Part shown: positions 30,768-39,565 of the stretch, in pieces
Layout: every line of letters starts with the position of its first letter
How positions within the stretch are numbered: the first letter of the stretch is position 1
Source of the DNA: Ruminococcus sp.
Lineage (GTDB): Bacteria > Bacillota > Clostridia > Oscillospirales > Ruminococcaceae
Reading direction: 5' to 3'
Length of the DNA: 64,000 nt
Assembly (NCBI GenBank): GCA_017542125.1
Contig: JAFXXU010000062.1
Span: 1-64,000, forward strand
Position numbers and translations under genes: made by a program
Notes under the pieces: model-generated
Told to the model about the DNA's origin: nothing
What the model saw: only the letters and a program-made list of their open reading frames with translations
The model's database searches: none

Positions 30768-32777
30768 ATGTTAACAAATTGTAAAATTTGCGTTGCAAAG
30801 ACCGCAGGTTTCTGTTTTGGTGTAGACAGAGCCGTAAAAATAGTGTATAATGAATTAGATATCCGTAATAATACAGTGACGTTGGGACCCATAATCCATA
30901 ACGGTAACGTGGTCGCGGATCTGGAGCGCAAGGGCTGCAGATCGGTGTCTCTCGATGAGGTAAAGCCCGATAATACCGTTATCATACGTTCTCACGGAGT
31001 TGCGCAGAGCGTCTACGACAGGCTGGGCGAGATAGGCTGCCGTATAGTTGACGCCACCTGCCCGTTCGTCGCAAGGATACATAAGATAGCCGAGGAAAAG
31101 ACCCGCGAGGGCTATACTCTGCTGATCGCAGGCGACCCCTCCCACCCCGAGGTCGAGGGGATAAGAGGTCACTGCGTTGCCGAATCCTTTGTGTTCGACG
31201 GGTGTGAACAGCTTGAAAGTTTGGTGAAAAGCGACGGGCTTCGCCAAAAAAAGCTTGCAATTCTTGCACAGACCACGTATAATAAGAGAAAATGGGATGA
31301 TTGCTGCGAGCTGATCAAAAGGCTCTCACCCGATACGCTGATCTTCCATACCATCTGCAGCGCCACCGCCGAAAGGCAGGCCGAGGCAGTGAGCCTGGCA
31401 AAGCAGGCTGACGCTATGGTGATCGTCGGCGGCAGGAACAGCTCTAATACCCAGAAGCTCAAGGCCGTATGCGAGCCCTACTGCCCCTGCTATCTAGTCG
31501 AGGGGGCGGACGAGCTTTACGGCATCGACCTGACGGGCGCTAAATTTATAGGGATTTCTGCGGGCGCATCGACACCCGCTTATATAATCAAGGAGGTACT
31601 ACGGACCATGAGTGAGATCATCAACAAGGAAGAAGAATTTAACTTTGAGGAGGCACTGGAAGCTTCTCTGAAGCCTATACATATCGGTAAGAGAGTGCAA
31701 GGCACTGTCCTGAGTGTAAACAGCAATGAAGTTTACGTTGACCTCGGCACCAAGCAGCAGGGCATCATCCCCGCGTCCGAACTGAGCGACGACCCCTCAG
31801 CCAAGCCCGAGGACGTTGTAAAGCCCGGCGAGACAGTTGAGCTCTATGTGCTCAAGACCAACGACCAGGATGGCATCGTTACCCTCTCCAAGAAGAGAGT
31901 TGACGCAGCTCTCGGCTTCGAGAAGATCTGCGCCGCCAAGGAGGAGGATACCGTTCTCTCCGGCGTCGTTACCAATGTTATCAAGGGCGGCGTGCTGGTA
32001 AGCTCCAACGGCGTGAAGGTGTTCGTTCCCGCTTCCCAGGCAGCTCCCAAGAGAGATTTCGACCTCAACGCTCTTCTGCGTCAGCAGGTAGAGTTCAAGA
32101 TCCTCGAGGTAAACGAGGGCAAGCAGAGAGCAGTAGGCTCTATCCGTGCAGTTGCACGTGAGCAGAGAAGCGCCGCTCAGAACGCTTTCTTTGAGAACAC
32201 CAAGGTGGGCGATACCGTTAACGGTGAGGTAAAGAGCATCACCGATTACGGCGTATTCGTTGACCTCGGCGGCGTGGACGGCCTCGTAAGAAGAGCAGAC
32301 CTGTCCTGGAACCGCTTCAAGCATCCCTCCGAGATCGTAAGCGTCGGCGATAAGATCGACGTTACCATCAAGGATATCGACCCCGAGACCAAGAAGGTGG
32401 CTCTCACCTACAAGAAGGATTCCGAGAATCCCTGGGAGCTCTTCAAGGCCAACTATGAGCAGGGTCAGGTCATCCAGGCTACCGTTGTTTCCATCACTTC
32501 CTTCGGTGCGTTTGCTCAGATCATCAACGGCGTTGACGGTCTTATCCACATCTCGCAGATCGCTAACCGCAGAGTTGACAACGTTGCCGATATCCTCAAG
32601 GTGGGCGATGTGGTCGATGTTAAGATCACCGAGATCGACACCGAGAAGAAGCGCATCAGCCTCTCTATGAGAGCTCTGCTCCCCGATGACGAGCCTGTTT
32701 ACGATTCCGAGGCTGAGGAAGCCGAGGAGGCTGCTCCCGCTGAGGAGACTGCTGAGGAGGCTCCCGCAGAGGAGTGA
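30768..32777 (+). CDS. ispH: IspH (HMBPP reductase)-ribosomal protein S1 fusion
   Basis: The protein has 669 residues. Residues 1-278 are IspH, the 4Fe-4S enzyme of the last MEP-pathway isoprenoid step, with the three cluster cysteines in AGFCFGVDRA, DATCPFV and TICSAT, and SHGVAQ/THPEV-like active-site loops (SHPEVEGI). Residues about 281-640 hold four S1 RNA-binding domains (GTVLSVNSNEVYVDLG, GEVKSITDYGVFVDLGGVDGLV and others), then an Ala/Glu tail. This fusion is known in Clostridia. The start lies 1 nt after the cmk-plsC stop. A strong internal AAGGAGG (31590-31596) precedes in-frame ATG 31608, which would give separate S1. Confidence 0.95.
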   Translation: MLTNCKICVAKTAGFCFGVDRAVKIVYNELDIRNNTVTLGPIIHNGNVVADLERKGCRSVSLDEVKPDNTVIIRSHGVAQSVYDRLGEIGCRIVDATCPFVARIHKIAEEKTREGYTLLIAGDPSHPEVEGIRGHCVAESFVFDGCEQLESLVKSDGLRQKKLAILAQTTYNKRKWDDCCELIKRLSPDTLIFHTICSATAERQAEAVSLAKQADAMVIVGGRNSSNTQKLKAVCEPYCPCYLVEGADELYGIDLTGAKFIGISAGASTPAYIIKEVLRTMSEIINKEEEFNFEEALEASLKPIHIGKRVQGTVLSVNSNEVYVDLGTKQQGIIPASELSDDPSAKPEDVVKPGETVELYVLKTNDQDGIVTLSKKRVDAALGFEKICAAKEEDTVLSGVVTNVIKGGVLVSSNGVKVFVPASQAAPKRDFDLNALLRQQVEFKILEVNEGKQRAVGSIRAVAREQRSAAQNAFFENTKVGDTVNGEVKSITDYGVFVDLGGVDGLVRRADLSWNRFKHPSEIVSVGDKIDVTIKDIDPETKKVALTYKKDSENPWELFKANYEQGQVIQATVVSITSFGAFAQIINGVDGLIHISQIANRRVDNVADILKVGDVVDVKITEIDTEKKRISLSMRALLPDDEPVYDSEAEEAEEAAPAEETAEEAPAEE

Positions 32778-32844
32778 TCCTTCGGTCAATAAAATACCGA
32801 TCGCTCGTTTCATCGGTGCTTTGTGCACGATTTGAAAAAGCAGC

Positions 32845-32880
32845 AAGGGGGCGAGTTTCGTCCCCTTTTGATTTTCTTTT
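32845..32880 (+). terminator. Terminator of the cmk-rpsA operon
   Basis: AAGGGG-GCGA and TCGTCCCCTT stem, followed by TTGATTTTCTTTT. Confidence 0.75.
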
Positions 32881-32975
32881 GCGTTCTGTGAAGGGGATAT
32901 ATCCTCCGTTTTGAAGAATAATAGATGCAGAACGTCAGGGAAGGGAGGCATCAGCTCCGCATTCTGCGGAAAAGT

Positions 32976-35195
32976 ATGGAAAAAGTAAAAAGAAAAGCTT
33001 CCTCAAAAAAGCGCAGCAGGAAAAAGAAGAATACAGCCCTGACCGTCGCCGTCAGAACCCTTAAAGTGTTCGGGACGCTGGCGCTCTCGCTGTTCCTCAT
33101 AATCATCATCACCGGCTCGATCTTCGTGACGGTGCTGACTATCTATGTCCTGAATTTTGCCGAGACCGACGATGTCATCACCATCGACAAGGTAACGGCC
33201 ACCAGCAATATCTCCAGATTCCTCTACGAGAATCCCGACTACGATCCGGAGGATCCCGATTCCAGCCAGTTTTTGCTCTACTACGGCCTGACCAATAACG
33301 CCAGGCGCTCGGTTTGGGTGGATCTCTCGGAGATACCCACCTACGTCCAGGATGCCTATATGGCAGCCGAGGACGAGCGCTTTATGGAGCACGACGGCGT
33401 TGATTTCAAGCGTACCTTCGCTTCCATAGTCTACACCCTGCTGGGAAGGACTCAGGGCGGTTCGACAATAACGATGCAGACCATCAAGAACCTCACTCAC
33501 GAGGATTCGAGAAGCGGTATCGAGGGCGTTGAGCGTAAGATCAAGGAGATTTTCCGCGCTATCAATGTTGAGAAGAAATATACCAAGGATGATATTTTAC
33601 AGTGCTACCTGAATATCATCGGTCTGGGCGACGGCTGGCAGGATATCGTCGGCGTTCAGGCGGCGGCGAATTATTACTTCGGCAAGGATATCACCCAGAT
33701 AGATATCGCCGAGGCGGCTTCGCTGGCAGCGATAACCAAGTACCCCGTTGACCTCAACCCCCGCACCAACCTGGAGAACAACCGCGACAGACAGCAGTGG
33801 ATCCTGGGCAAGATGCTGGAGCTGGGCGCCATCACCGACGCGGAGTACGAGTACGCCATGAACGAGGAGCTGGTCATCACCGGCGACCCCGACTTCCAGA
33901 GCCGTGAGGACCCCGACGCCGAGGAGATCGCCAACCAGGGCATGACCTCCTGGTATATGGACGAGGCTATCGACGAGGCGGTAATGCGTATCTCCGAGAG
34001 GAGAGGCATCAGCACCGAGGACGCCAAGACCGAACTCTATTCCGGCGGCTATAACGTGTATATCTCCATTGATGTGGATATGCAGGAAAAGGTCGAGAAG
34101 GAAATGCAGGATAACTCCAATTTCCAGAGCTATCCTTTCAACGAAGACGAGCTGCAGTCAGGCTTTATCTGTATGGACTACCAGGGCAATGTAAAGGCGG
34201 TAGTCGGAAAGCGTACAAAGAAGGATACCTGGGACGAGTTCAACAACGCCACCGATGCGGAGCGTTCACCCGGTTCGTGTATCAAGCCCATAGCTTCCTA
34301 TGCACCGGCGGTGGAGCAGGATCTGCTGACCTATTCCACCCTCTCGAACGATAAGCCTATCGACCTTCCGAAGGGCGACGGCACCACGGAGAAATGGCCT
34401 GTCAACTATTCGGATACGGGTCTTTCGGAGAACTGGTCATATAAGAACCTCTACACCTGGCAGATGCTGATGCGTTCGCTGAATACTCTGCCCGCACAGC
34501 TGATAGAGAAGATGACCCCCGAGTATTCCTACAACTTCCTGAAAGAGAAGCTGGATATATCCACCCTCTATGAATCGGATGCGTATTACGCTCCTATGAC
34601 CGTCGGAGCTCTGACCACGGGTACCAAGCTCAAGGAGCTGGTGGGCGCCTATATGATCTTCGGCAACGGCGGCAAAAAGTATGACGTTACCTTTGTAAAC
34701 AGGATAACCAATACCCAGGGCGATGTCATCTATGAGAAGAACGACGGCTACAAGCAGGCTATAAGCGAGTCCACAGCCTTCGTTATGAACAAGATGATGC
34801 AGAAGGTCGTCACCGAGTCTATCGGTACAGGCCGTTACGCGAAGCTGAGAAATACCCAGCTCGCCGCCAAGACCGGTACCTCCAACGAGTGGAAGGACCT
34901 CTCATTCGTAGGCGTTACCCCCGACTATGTAAGCGGCGTGTGGATAGGCTATAAGGTACAGGAGCAGATCCCCACAACTCAGTACCAGAACATCGGCGCT
35001 ATCTGGAAGAACATTTTCGGAGACATCGCCGAGACCGAGCAGCATCACGAATTCACGATGCCCTCCACGGTGGCTGAGATGAACTACTGCACCAAATCGG
35101 GACTTATCGCCAGCGAAAGATGCACCTCGACGGAGGTGGGCTACTACAAGCGCACCAACATCCCCGAGACCTGCAGCGGCTCCCATTTCTCCTGA
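32976..35195 (+). CDS. Class A penicillin-binding protein (PBP1A-type)
   Basis: The bifunctional peptidoglycan synthase has 739 residues. It has a very basic cytoplasmic N-terminus (KRKASSKKRSRKKK) and one membrane anchor (about 28-58). The GT51 glycosyltransferase domain contains AAEDERFMEHDGVDFKRT and RTQGGSTITMQTIKN. The transpeptidase domain has SxxK in GSCIKP, SxN in RSLNT and KTGTS. It polymerises lipid II and crosslinks peptides outside the membrane. ATG 32976 is chosen because the protein then starts at the basic tail. It has only a weak GGA site; ATG 32925 is an alternative. Lys-rich codons and length are normal. Confidence 0.94.
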   Translation: MEKVKRKASSKKRSRKKKNTALTVAVRTLKVFGTLALSLFLIIIITGSIFVTVLTIYVLNFAETDDVITIDKVTATSNISRFLYENPDYDPEDPDSSQFLLYYGLTNNARRSVWVDLSEIPTYVQDAYMAAEDERFMEHDGVDFKRTFASIVYTLLGRTQGGSTITMQTIKNLTHEDSRSGIEGVERKIKEIFRAINVEKKYTKDDILQCYLNIIGLGDGWQDIVGVQAAANYYFGKDITQIDIAEAASLAAITKYPVDLNPRTNLENNRDRQQWILGKMLELGAITDAEYEYAMNEELVITGDPDFQSREDPDAEEIANQGMTSWYMDEAIDEAVMRISERRGISTEDAKTELYSGGYNVYISIDVDMQEKVEKEMQDNSNFQSYPFNEDELQSGFICMDYQGNVKAVVGKRTKKDTWDEFNNATDAERSPGSCIKPIASYAPAVEQDLLTYSTLSNDKPIDLPKGDGTTEKWPVNYSDTGLSENWSYKNLYTWQMLMRSLNTLPAQLIEKMTPEYSYNFLKEKLDISTLYESDAYYAPMTVGALTTGTKLKELVGAYMIFGNGGKKYDVTFVNRITNTQGDVIYEKNDGYKQAISESTAFVMNKMMQKVVTESIGTGRYAKLRNTQLAAKTGTSNEWKDLSFVGVTPDYVSGVWIGYKVQEQIPTTQYQNIGAIWKNIFGDIAETEQHHEFTMPSTVAEMNYCTKSGLIASERCTSTEVGYYKRTNIPETCSGSHFS

Positions 35196-35203
35196 TAAAA
35201 CAC

Positions 35204-35236
35204 AAGACCGGACAGCGTAAAGGCTGCCCGGTCTTT
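35204..35236 (+). terminator. Terminator of the PBP gene
   Basis: AAGACCGG-ACAGC pairs with GCTG-CCCGGTCTT, followed by TTTCAATTT. Confidence 0.85.
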
Positions 35237-35393
35237 TCAATTTACAATGAACGATTATGGAGTGCGCCTGCGTGTGAAGATACACCCGGCTTGCCGGGTA
35301 AAACACAAAGCCTGCCGCTGTCACCATCTGCGGCGCCCGAATGGGCATAATACCGATGCGCATGCTTAATTGTGCATTGCACTGTCGTGAGAA
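35237..35393. repeat. Intergenic spacer with degenerate repeat sequence
   Basis: There is no gene. Near its right edge, 35364-35376, is TTAATTGTGCATT, the exact reverse complement of the left edge of the repeat at 49681. The left edge has the related CAATTTACAATGAACG. A short GC hairpin (CCCGGC/GCCGGG) lies near 35290. This is probably a decayed copy of a second short repeat family. Confidence 0.4.
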
Positions 35394-36008
35394 TTATTTC
35401 TTGGTAAGGATAAAAAACATCGTCGGCGCGTCGCAGACTGGTATCCCCGCCCGGAGGGTCTCGCCGTCAAAATCAAAGGGGAGGAAATGGACGATGTAGT
35501 CCTTTGAAGGATCCTTGTTGATTATCTTGAAATTATTGCCCGTTTCCCAGTTGTACTTTATCGCCGCCACATATTCGGTCCGGTCGCCGTTGACCGTTAC
35601 CTTGTCCCCCTTGAAGGAGAGGCTGATGAAGCCCCGCTCGTCGCTCCACTTGCCCTGCAGCAGCGGCAGGACGGTGTCGTTTACCACGGTCACGTTCCCG
35701 TAGCGGCTGTGCTCGGTCCTTGCCAGAGCCGTAACGCTCTCGCCTGAGATGGGGAAAAACTCGGTGAGGACTATCTGCTCCCCCTCCAGCCGGCAGGAGG
35801 TCAGGGTGGCATAGGGCTCGTTGTCATAGGCGGTGCGCAGACCGTTCTCCTTCAGGGAGAGCTCGCCGTCTGCATTCAGCTTGTATTTCGTATCGAGGAC
35901 GGGGGAGTTCCGCCACAGCAGCAGGAACCTGCTGCCCTCCAGCTCCAGGCGCAGCCCGTAGCTGCCGTCGGCAGGTATGTACGCTCCGTCCAGCTTAGTT
36001 CCGGACAT
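35394..36008 (-). CDS. Hypothetical soluble protein, beta-rich
   Basis: The 204-residue product begins at ATG 36008, overlapping the region of the amidohydrolase stop, and is probably its operon partner. It has no signal peptide or membrane helix and many alternating polar/hydrophobic strands with repeated small turns (LEGSRFLLLWRN, GKWSDERGFISLSFKGDKVTVNGDR). This suggests a lipocalin- or jelly-roll-like beta barrel duplicated once. No catalytic motif and no family recognised. Confidence 0.65.
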   Translation of the reverse strand: MSGTKLDGAYIPADGSYGLRLELEGSRFLLLWRNSPVLDTKYKLNADGELSLKENGLRTAYDNEPYATLTSCRLEGEQIVLTEFFPISGESVTALARTEHSRYGNVTVVNDTVLPLLQGKWSDERGFISLSFKGDKVTVNGDRTEYVAAIKYNWETGNNFKIINKDPSKDYIVHFLPFDFDGETLRAGIPVCDAPTMFFILTKK

Positions 36009-36009
36009 A

Positions 36010-37170
36010 TCAGCAGCCTCCGTTTCTGTGTATCTTCCCTCCGCATACCGTCAGCGCAGGGGAGGACATGACCTCAAAGGGGAAGCCCTCAAACAGCACC
36101 ATATCCGCCCGCTTGCCGGCTTCGATCGAGCCGGTGAGATCGGCGATCCCCGCGATCTCCGCAGCGGTGACAGTTACCGCGTCCAGCGCCCTGTCAAAGG
36201 GCAGGCCGTGCTTCATACAAACCCCAACGCTTATGGGCAGATACTCAATGGGTATCTCGCTGTGGTCGGTGCAGATCGCTACCTTAACGCCCGCCTTTGA
36301 GAGCAGCGCCGCATTGGCAGGGGTGATGTTGGCAAGCTCCGGCTTGCAGGCATCACACATTATGGGCCCCACAACCGCGTCAGCCCTTTCGGAGGCAAGC
36401 TCGTCGGCGATAAGGTGCCCGTCGGTGCAGTGGATAAGAACGTATTCAAGGGAGAATTCCTTGGCTATGCGCACCGCCGTGAAGATATCGTCGGCGCGGT
36501 GGCAGTGGAAATGCGCCTTGACCTTCCCTTCCAGCAGGGGGATTAGAGCCTCGCAGCCCAGGTCGAGATCGGGCATATCGCCGTCCTCCTCCGCGGCGGC
36601 CTTTATGTCCTCCATATATCTTCTGGCCTTGGCAAGAGCCTCACGGATCATCGCCGCGATAGCCATTCTCGTGCAGGGGCTCTCGTCACGGTTCATATAG
36701 GTCATTTTCGGGTTCTCGCCCAGGGAGAATTTCATCCCCACCTTGCGCAGCAGCATCTTGTCGATCCGCTTGCCGTCGGTGGAAACCGCGCAGATGTCCC
36801 CCGCCACGGGGTTCATCGAGCCGGGGGAGACCAGCACCGCCGTAACTCCCGCCTTTACCGCGTTGGCAAAGCTGACGTCAAAGGGGTTTATCCCGTCCAG
36901 GATGTGCAGGCTTGCGGAGTTGGGCTCGCTTTCCTCGTTGAAGTCCTCACCCTCAACGCCTGTGCCGCCGGTGGTGAGACCCAGATGAGTGTGTATGTCG
37001 ATAAAGCCCGGATAAAGAGTCATCCCCCGGGCGTCGATATCGCTGTCGGTATGAGGGGGAACACCCTCACCCACCTCGGTGATGACACCCTCCTCAAACC
37101 GAACAAAGCCGTTTTTAATGACCCGCCGCGCCTTGTCCTGAGTGTATATCTCGGCATTGTAGATTATCAT
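36010..37170 (-). CDS. Amidohydrolase-superfamily metal-dependent hydrolase
   Basis: The 386-residue TIM-barrel hydrolase has the metal motif GFIDIHTHLGL, later metal ligands in AHFHCHRADD and HCTDGHL, and the catalytic Asp in CTDHSEIP. An imidazolonepropionase-like C-terminal composite sheet follows (GSIEAGKRADMVLFEGFPFE). Members cleave cyclic amides or related bonds. A GGTTGGTGVEGEDFNEESEP-style insertion after the HxH marks the subgroup often annotated simply as amidohydrolase. Start ATG 37170 has GAAAGGAACTG upstream. Substrate unknown. Confidence 0.88.
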   Translation of the reverse strand: MIIYNAEIYTQDKARRVIKNGFVRFEEGVITEVGEGVPPHTDSDIDARGMTLYPGFIDIHTHLGLTTGGTGVEGEDFNEESEPNSASLHILDGINPFDVSFANAVKAGVTAVLVSPGSMNPVAGDICAVSTDGKRIDKMLLRKVGMKFSLGENPKMTYMNRDESPCTRMAIAAMIREALAKARRYMEDIKAAAEEDGDMPDLDLGCEALIPLLEGKVKAHFHCHRADDIFTAVRIAKEFSLEYVLIHCTDGHLIADELASERADAVVGPIMCDACKPELANITPANAALLSKAGVKVAICTDHSEIPIEYLPISVGVCMKHGLPFDRALDAVTVTAAEIAGIADLTGSIEAGKRADMVLFEGFPFEVMSSPALTVCGGKIHRNGGC

Positions 37171-37189
37171 TTTTCAGTTCCTTTCGGTG

Positions 37190-37627
37190 TTATCGTGACG
37201 ACCCGAAGCCGCCCTCGCCCCGCTCTGTCTCGCTCAGCTCCGATACCTCCTCCACATCCGGGAGCAGTATGGGAGTGACCACCAGCTGAGCTATCCGCTC
37301 ACCCGGCTCGATGACCCTGTCCTCGCCCGAATGGTTGCGAAGAGCCACCAGCACCTCGCCCCGGTAGTCGGTGTCCACCACCCCTACGCAGTTCGCAGGG
37401 GCAAGACCCTTCCTGGTCGCCGTGGAGGAACGGGCGTATATCAGCAGCACGCAGTCCGGGCAGCCCTCGACGGCTACGCTGAGCCCCGTAGGGACTTTTT
37501 CCGTCTCCCCGGCCTTGATGATCAGCGGCGCCTCCAGGCAGGCCGAGAGATCGTACCCGGCGCTTTCAGCAGTAGCACGCCTGGGGAGAAGGGCATTCTC
37601 TTTCAGCTTCTTGACCAGCAGCTTCAT
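37190..37627 (-). CDS. dut: Deoxyuridine 5'-triphosphate nucleotidohydrolase
   Basis: The 145-residue trimeric dUTPase hydrolyses dUTP to dUMP and pyrophosphate, keeping uracil out of DNA. Conserved motifs appear in order: AGYDLSA (1), ARSSTATRKGL (2), NCVGVVDTDYRGE (3), GERIAQLVV (4) and the Gly-rich tail RGEGGFGSS (5). The ATG overlaps the end of the GtrA gene by 4 nt, showing translational coupling. Length is normal. Confidence 0.97.
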   Translation of the reverse strand: MKLLVKKLKENALLPRRATAESAGYDLSACLEAPLIIKAGETEKVPTGLSVAVEGCPDCVLLIYARSSTATRKGLAPANCVGVVDTDYRGEVLVALRNHSGEDRVIEPGERIAQLVVTPILLPDVEEVSELSETERGEGGFGSSR

Positions 37628-38160
37628 TCTGTTTCACCCTCCTGCTCTTTGGGCTTTGCCGTCTCCGCCCGCTTGCGGAAAACTATCAGCTTGCTGATAA
37701 CGTAGTTGAGTATCAGCACCACGATATTTGCGATTATCTTGACTACCCAGTAGTTGAAGCCCATTACCTTGTAGCCCAGCCACATCATGATTATCTCCAC
37801 GAAATAGGTGAAGAGCCTCCCGCTGAAAAAGGAGAGAGCCTCGGCTAAAATGCCCCGCTTGCTCTTTATCAGCGAGTGGAACACCCAGGTGCGGTTGGTC
37901 ACATAGGCAAAGCCCGCAGCCACTACCCAGGCGATGGAGGTGCTCAGGAATGAGACCGTTCCCTTTGAGGCGCCTGCCGACTCCAGCAGGTTTTTAGATA
38001 TGCCCGCCACGACGAAGTTCACCAGTGTGGCCAGCGCCCCGAAGAAAAGGTACATCAGCGCACCCTTGTTTTTCTTGTAGAAGGGCTCGAAGATCCTGAA
38101 GCCGGGCAGGCGCATTATCTTGTCGAATATATCGGGCTTTAACTGTTCATTATCTTCCAT
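37624..38160 (-). CDS. GtrA-family membrane protein
   Basis: The 178-residue protein has four membrane helices in the GtrA/DPMS pattern (YLFFGALATLVNFVVAGISK, AWVVAAGFAYVTNRTWVFHS, a helix with FTYFVEIIMMWLGYKVMG, and IIANIVVLILNYVISKLIVFRK). GtrA proteins are implicated in moving or handling lipid-linked sugars for envelope glycans. It lies between alr and dut, overlapping dut by 4 nt. N- and C-termini are charged and cytoplasmic. Confidence 0.9.
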   Translation of the reverse strand: MEDNEQLKPDIFDKIMRLPGFRIFEPFYKKNKGALMYLFFGALATLVNFVVAGISKNLLESAGASKGTVSFLSTSIAWVVAAGFAYVTNRTWVFHSLIKSKRGILAEALSFFSGRLFTYFVEIIMMWLGYKVMGFNYWVVKIIANIVVLILNYVISKLIVFRKRAETAKPKEQEGETE

Positions 38161-38178
38161 TATGCCGCCTCCGTGCGA

Positions 38179-39342
38179 TCATATCTTATATACTCCCTGC
38201 CTTGTGCCGTCGCGGTAGACGACCCTCGGGACTCTCGAGGTAAGACCGCAGGTTATCTCGTAGCCGATGGTGCCTGCCCAGGCGGCAACGTCGTCGGCGG
38301 TGATGCGTTCCTCACCGTCTATGCCGATGAGGGTCACCGTATCGTGAGGCTTGGTCTCCGGTATGTGGGTAACGTCTATCATAAACTGATCCATGCAAAC
38401 TCTGCCGACTATCCTCGCCCGCTTGCCGTGGATAAGCACCTCGCCCTTGTTGGAGAGGGCTCTGGGGTAGCCGTCGGCATAGCCGCAGGTGACTGTTGCC
38501 AGCAGCATGGGCTTCTCGGCCCGGAAGGTCCTGCCGTAGCTGACACATTCCCCCGCCTCGATCCTCTTTACCTGGGAGACGGTGGAGTAGAGCTCCATTA
38601 CCGGCACCGGCTCAAAGGGCAGCGGCACAGCAGGGTCGGGGTAAAGGCCGTAGAGGATTATCCCCAGGCGGGCCAGAGTCGAGCGGCTGTCAGGAGCATA
38701 TACCCCCGCTGCGGAGTTGAGGCAGTGGTACTGCCGCAGCTGGGTGCCCAGCTTTTCAAGCTCGTCTCTGACGGCGAAGAATTTCTCTGTCTGGGCGGCG
38801 GTGTAGGCAACGCAGTCGGGATCCAGGCTGTCGGCAACGGCGTAGTGGGTGAACATACCGTCCAGCAGCAGATCGTCCATATCGTATATGCGGTAGAGAG
38901 CCGCTGCGATCTCCGCAGGCTCACCCCTCAGACCTATGCGGGTCATACCCGTATCTATGGCGGCGTGGCAGCGCAGGGGAGTGCCGGAAACACAGGCGTT
39001 CAGATCCTCGGCGTAGGCCTCGTCGGTTATGGTCTGGATGATGTTGTGCTCTGCAAGGTCAGAGGCAGCCTCCGGCGGGGTGTAGCCCAGCACCAGTATC
39101 TCCCCGGAGATGCCCATATTCCGCAGCCTGAGTGCTTCGTCGGCATTGGATACCGCGAACCAGCTCACTCCCAGCTGCTTTTCGAGATAGGGGCATACCG
39201 CCAGATCGGCATGACCGTAGCAGGAGGCCTTTACGACGCACAGCAGCTCCGTCCCCTCGGCGAGATGCGACTTGTAATTATTCACATTGACCGCGAGCCT
39301 GTCGAGGTGTACCTCAGCCCACGTTCTTTTAAGAAAATCCAT
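38179..39342 (-). CDS. alr: Alanine racemase
   Basis: The 387-residue PLP-dependent fold III racemase makes D-alanine for peptidoglycan. The PLP lysine lies in LCVVKASCYGHAD near residue 37. The second catalytic Tyr region is CVSYGRTF, with the usual RVCMDQFMIDVT nearby. The family consensus after the Lys is usually ANAYGHG, so ASCYGHA is a mild variant. The promoter TTGCTT-17-TATAAT lies at 39384-39412 on the minus strand. It probably heads the alr-gtrA-dut string. Confidence 0.96.
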   Translation of the reverse strand: MDFLKRTWAEVHLDRLAVNVNNYKSHLAEGTELLCVVKASCYGHADLAVCPYLEKQLGVSWFAVSNADEALRLRNMGISGEILVLGYTPPEAASDLAEHNIIQTITDEAYAEDLNACVSGTPLRCHAAIDTGMTRIGLRGEPAEIAAALYRIYDMDDLLLDGMFTHYAVADSLDPDCVAYTAAQTEKFFAVRDELEKLGTQLRQYHCLNSAAGVYAPDSRSTLARLGIILYGLYPDPAVPLPFEPVPVMELYSTVSQVKRIEAGECVSYGRTFRAEKPMLLATVTCGYADGYPRALSNKGEVLIHGKRARIVGRVCMDQFMIDVTHIPETKPHDTVTLIGIDGEERITADDVAAWAGTIGYEITCGLTSRVPRVVYRDGTRQGVYKI

Positions 39343-39383
39343 AGCTTTGCTCCTTGATCTGATCGTTTGACAATACCAAATAT

Positions 39384-39412
39384 ATTATAACACATCTTCT
39401 TCAAAAAAGCAA
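39384..39412 (-). promoter_or_regulatory. Promoter of alr
   Basis: Minus-strand TTGCTT (39412-39407), 17 bp, TATAAT (39389-39384). Confidence 0.65.
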
Positions 39413-39489
39413 ACCCATTTTTGCGCGGATGGGGATAAAAACGGAGCATCCTCCCGCTCCTGCTGCCGAAAAATCCTTCGGAATTTTGG

Positions 39490-39530
39490 TAACAATGACT
39501 ATTGTTATCGGTTTGTGAATAAGCTATAAT
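39490..39530 (+). promoter_or_regulatory. Promoter with overlapping inverted-repeat operator for the GGDEF gene
   Basis: TTGTTA (39502-39507), 17 bp, TATAAT (39525-39530). The -35 box is the right arm of a perfect inverted repeat, TAACAAT-gact-ATTGTTA (39490-39507). A repressor bound there would block polymerase. Confidence 0.7.
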
Positions 39531-39565
39531 AGAAGTAGCGTTATTTTTTGCCAGGAGGTGACAGT

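Noticed and set aside
29369-30985. 538-codon open frame antisense to cmk-plsC
   Set aside because: The plus-strand product has clear CMK and PlsC motifs. The antisense frame has no ribosome site and reflects GC-rich codon bias.
31797-32951. 384-codon open frame antisense to the S1 domains
   Set aside because: It is a mirror of the repetitive S1 coding sequence; no ribosome site.
38173-39357. 394-codon open frame antisense to alanine racemase
   Set aside because: Alr is unmistakable on the minus strand. The antisense product resembles no protein and lacks a start signal.
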